5,788 bases of DNA from the NCBI GenBank assembly GCA_947627395.1, contig CANQVW010000101.1, positions 1 to 5,788 of the forward strand, written 5' to 3'. Positions 4,974 through 5,788 of the stretch are shown piece by piece. Numbering within the stretch: the stretch's first letter is position 1; the number at the start of each line of letters is the position of its first letter. The stretch comes from an uncultured Bacilli bacterium (GTDB lineage: Bacteria; Bacillota_I; Bacilli_A; ML615J-28; CAG-698). The position numbers and the translations under genes are program-made. The notes beneath the pieces were generated by a model. That model did no database searches. It saw only the letters and a list, made by a program, of their open reading frames with translations, and was not told the DNA's origin.

Positions 4974-5788
4974 TTGATACCTCTTCTAAGACCCATGTAG
5001 AAAGCACCGTAAATTGGATCTTTTTCTCCTTCAACAATGTTTGCTTGAACATGGTTTTGTTCTAAAGTGGAAATTAAACCTTCTTGTACAAAAGAGTTGT
5101 TGCTAATAAATCCACCTCTAAAGCCAAGAACAGTTGGTGAAGCAATTTTTAAACGAGCCATAACATGCAAAACATCCTTTGCTAAATAGGCTCCATTTTG
5201 TCTCAACCATTCTTGCGCTTCTACGTCACATTTTGCTTCTTCACTAAAAAATTTTGAATAAGCTGCTACTTCATTTTTAGTATGTTGATACATTAAAATT
5301 TTAAAATCTTGTATATCTTGATAGCCTAGAGTTTTCATAAATTTCTTTCCAAGTTCAGGAATCATGCCTGTTTCTTCATAAGTCTCAATGATTTGGATGA
5401 TATAATCTTTAACACAACTATATGCAGAACCTCTTTCATTTAATAGATGTCCCCATCCGCTCACAAGAAATGTTTCTTCATTTTGAATTCCTAAAACAGA
5501 AGTTCCCGTTCCTGACAATACCAAAATACCTTTGTCATGTTGATCTTGTATAATTGAATAAAGGGCAATCACCGCATCATTTTCCATAATTACTGGAACC
5601 TGAAATTCGTCTCTAAATTCTTTTCTTTTTGCCTCTTTATCAAGAACAACACCAAATCCTGAAATTCCCATGGCAATTCCTGCGATGTCATGTTGTGGCG
5701 TAAGAGAAGAAAAAGCTTGCTTAACCCCATCTTTTATGTGGATAAACGCTTTTTCATGCATAACAGCAGGGCTTCCAGAACCAACAGC
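4967..5788 (-). CDS. BadF/BcrA-family amino-sugar kinase (GlcNAc or MurNAc kinase), 5' end cut by window edge
   Basis: The frame runs in from the window edge; ATG at 5761 is internal, since nine upstream codons (AVGSGSPAV) continue the fold and match the conserved Gly-Asn-Pro-type loop that precedes helix 1 in this family. 273 residues are visible, and about 20-40 should be missing, including the N-terminal DGGGTKT phosphate loop. Visible motifs (fragment numbering): AMGISGFG (39-46), MENDAVIAL (68-76, with the likely catalytic Asp71), VLSGTGTS (90-97), SGWGHLLNERGSAY (110-123), LGFRGGF (221-227) and DPIYGAF (257-263). The family includes N-acetylglucosamine kinases and clostridial MurK, which phosphorylates both MurNAc and GlcNAc at O6. 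Lying directly upstream of anmK and murQ makes a MurK-like role likely, but substrate choice cannot be read from sequence. It ends in TAG at 4969-4967. Confidence 0.85.
   Translation of the reverse strand, partial: AVGSGSPAVMHEKAFIHIKDGVKQAFSSLTPQHDIAGIAMGISGFGVVLDKEAKRKEFRDEFQVPVIMENDAVIALYSIIQDQHDKGILVLSGTGTSVLGIQNEETFLVSGWGHLLNERGSAYSCVKDYIIQIIETYEETGMIPELGKKFMKTLGYQDIQDFKILMYQHTKNEVAAYSKFFSEEAKCDVEAQEWLRQNGAYLAKDVLHVMARLKIASPTVLGFRGGFISNNSFVQEGLISTLEQNHVQANIVEGEKDPIYGAFYMGLRRGIKC
4979..4986 (-). promoter_or_regulatory. Ribosome binding site of anmK
   Basis: GAAGAGGT on the minus strand lies 5 nt before the ATG at 4973, inside the last codons of the kinase gene. It supports the 7-base overlapping start and means anmK has its own initiation signal, unlike murQ. 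Confidence 0.65.

Noticed and set aside
5759..5761. ATG at 5761 as the start of the sugar kinase
   Set aside because: The frame is open upstream to the window edge and encodes AVGSGSPAV, which matches the family's conserved loop; starting here would drop the N-terminal phosphate-binding domain.
1..5788. Mobile element, CRISPR array or tRNA/rRNA genes
   Set aside because: No transposase or integrase frames, regular spacer-repeat units, cloverleaf or rRNA sequence were seen. The genes share similar AT-rich base use, giving no sign of a recent insertion.

Overview
The window is AT-rich and uses the standard code: TGG is used for Trp, and TGA works as the stop of anmK and of the hydrolase gene. 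Strong AGGAGG-type ribosome binding sites, a lipobox lipoprotein with bacterial Ig-like domains, a GTG start and tight gene overlaps point to a low-GC Gram-positive (Bacillota). A gut Erysipelotrichia- or Bacilli-type lineage is my guess, but the sequence does not prove it. Every supported gene is on the minus strand, so the window reads from high to low coordinates.

Positions 5788-2196 hold four overlapping genes that look like one operon for recovering peptidoglycan amino sugars. They are a BadF/BcrA-family amino-sugar kinase (5' end cut by the window edge; GlcNAc or MurNAc kinase), anmK (anhydro-MurNAc kinase), murQ (MurNAc-6-phosphate etherase) and a serine alpha/beta hydrolase resembling cinnamoyl/feruloyl esterases. 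Gene junctions overlap by 7, 4 and 8 bases. AnmK makes MurNAc-6-P from anhydro-MurNAc, the kinase probably makes MurNAc-6-P and/or GlcNAc-6-P from free sugars, and MurQ converts MurNAc-6-P to GlcNAc-6-P plus D-lactate. The hydrolase is the odd member and its substrate is unknown. The operon promoter lies outside the window.

Positions 2195-1974 are a 222-base intergenic region with unusual structure. It has a good sigma-A-type promoter for the downstream gene and two palindromic cre-like (LacI/CcpA-type) sites exactly 42 bp apart, the nearer one just upstream of the -35 box. It also has an extended -10 element followed by a strong Shine-Dalgarno and a nine-codon ORF, a widely spaced 11-bp inverted repeat, and a short hairpin at the predicted 5' end of the downstream mRNA.

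Positions 1973-1 encode the first 657 residues of a large surface lipoprotein that continues past the window. It has a lipobox signal peptide, one Big_2-like domain and about five domains of the divergent bacterial Ig (aBig-like) type, then a Gly/Ser-rich segment. The cre-like sites suggest that this gene responds to sugar status, which would fit its position beside a sugar-salvage operon, but this link is inference.
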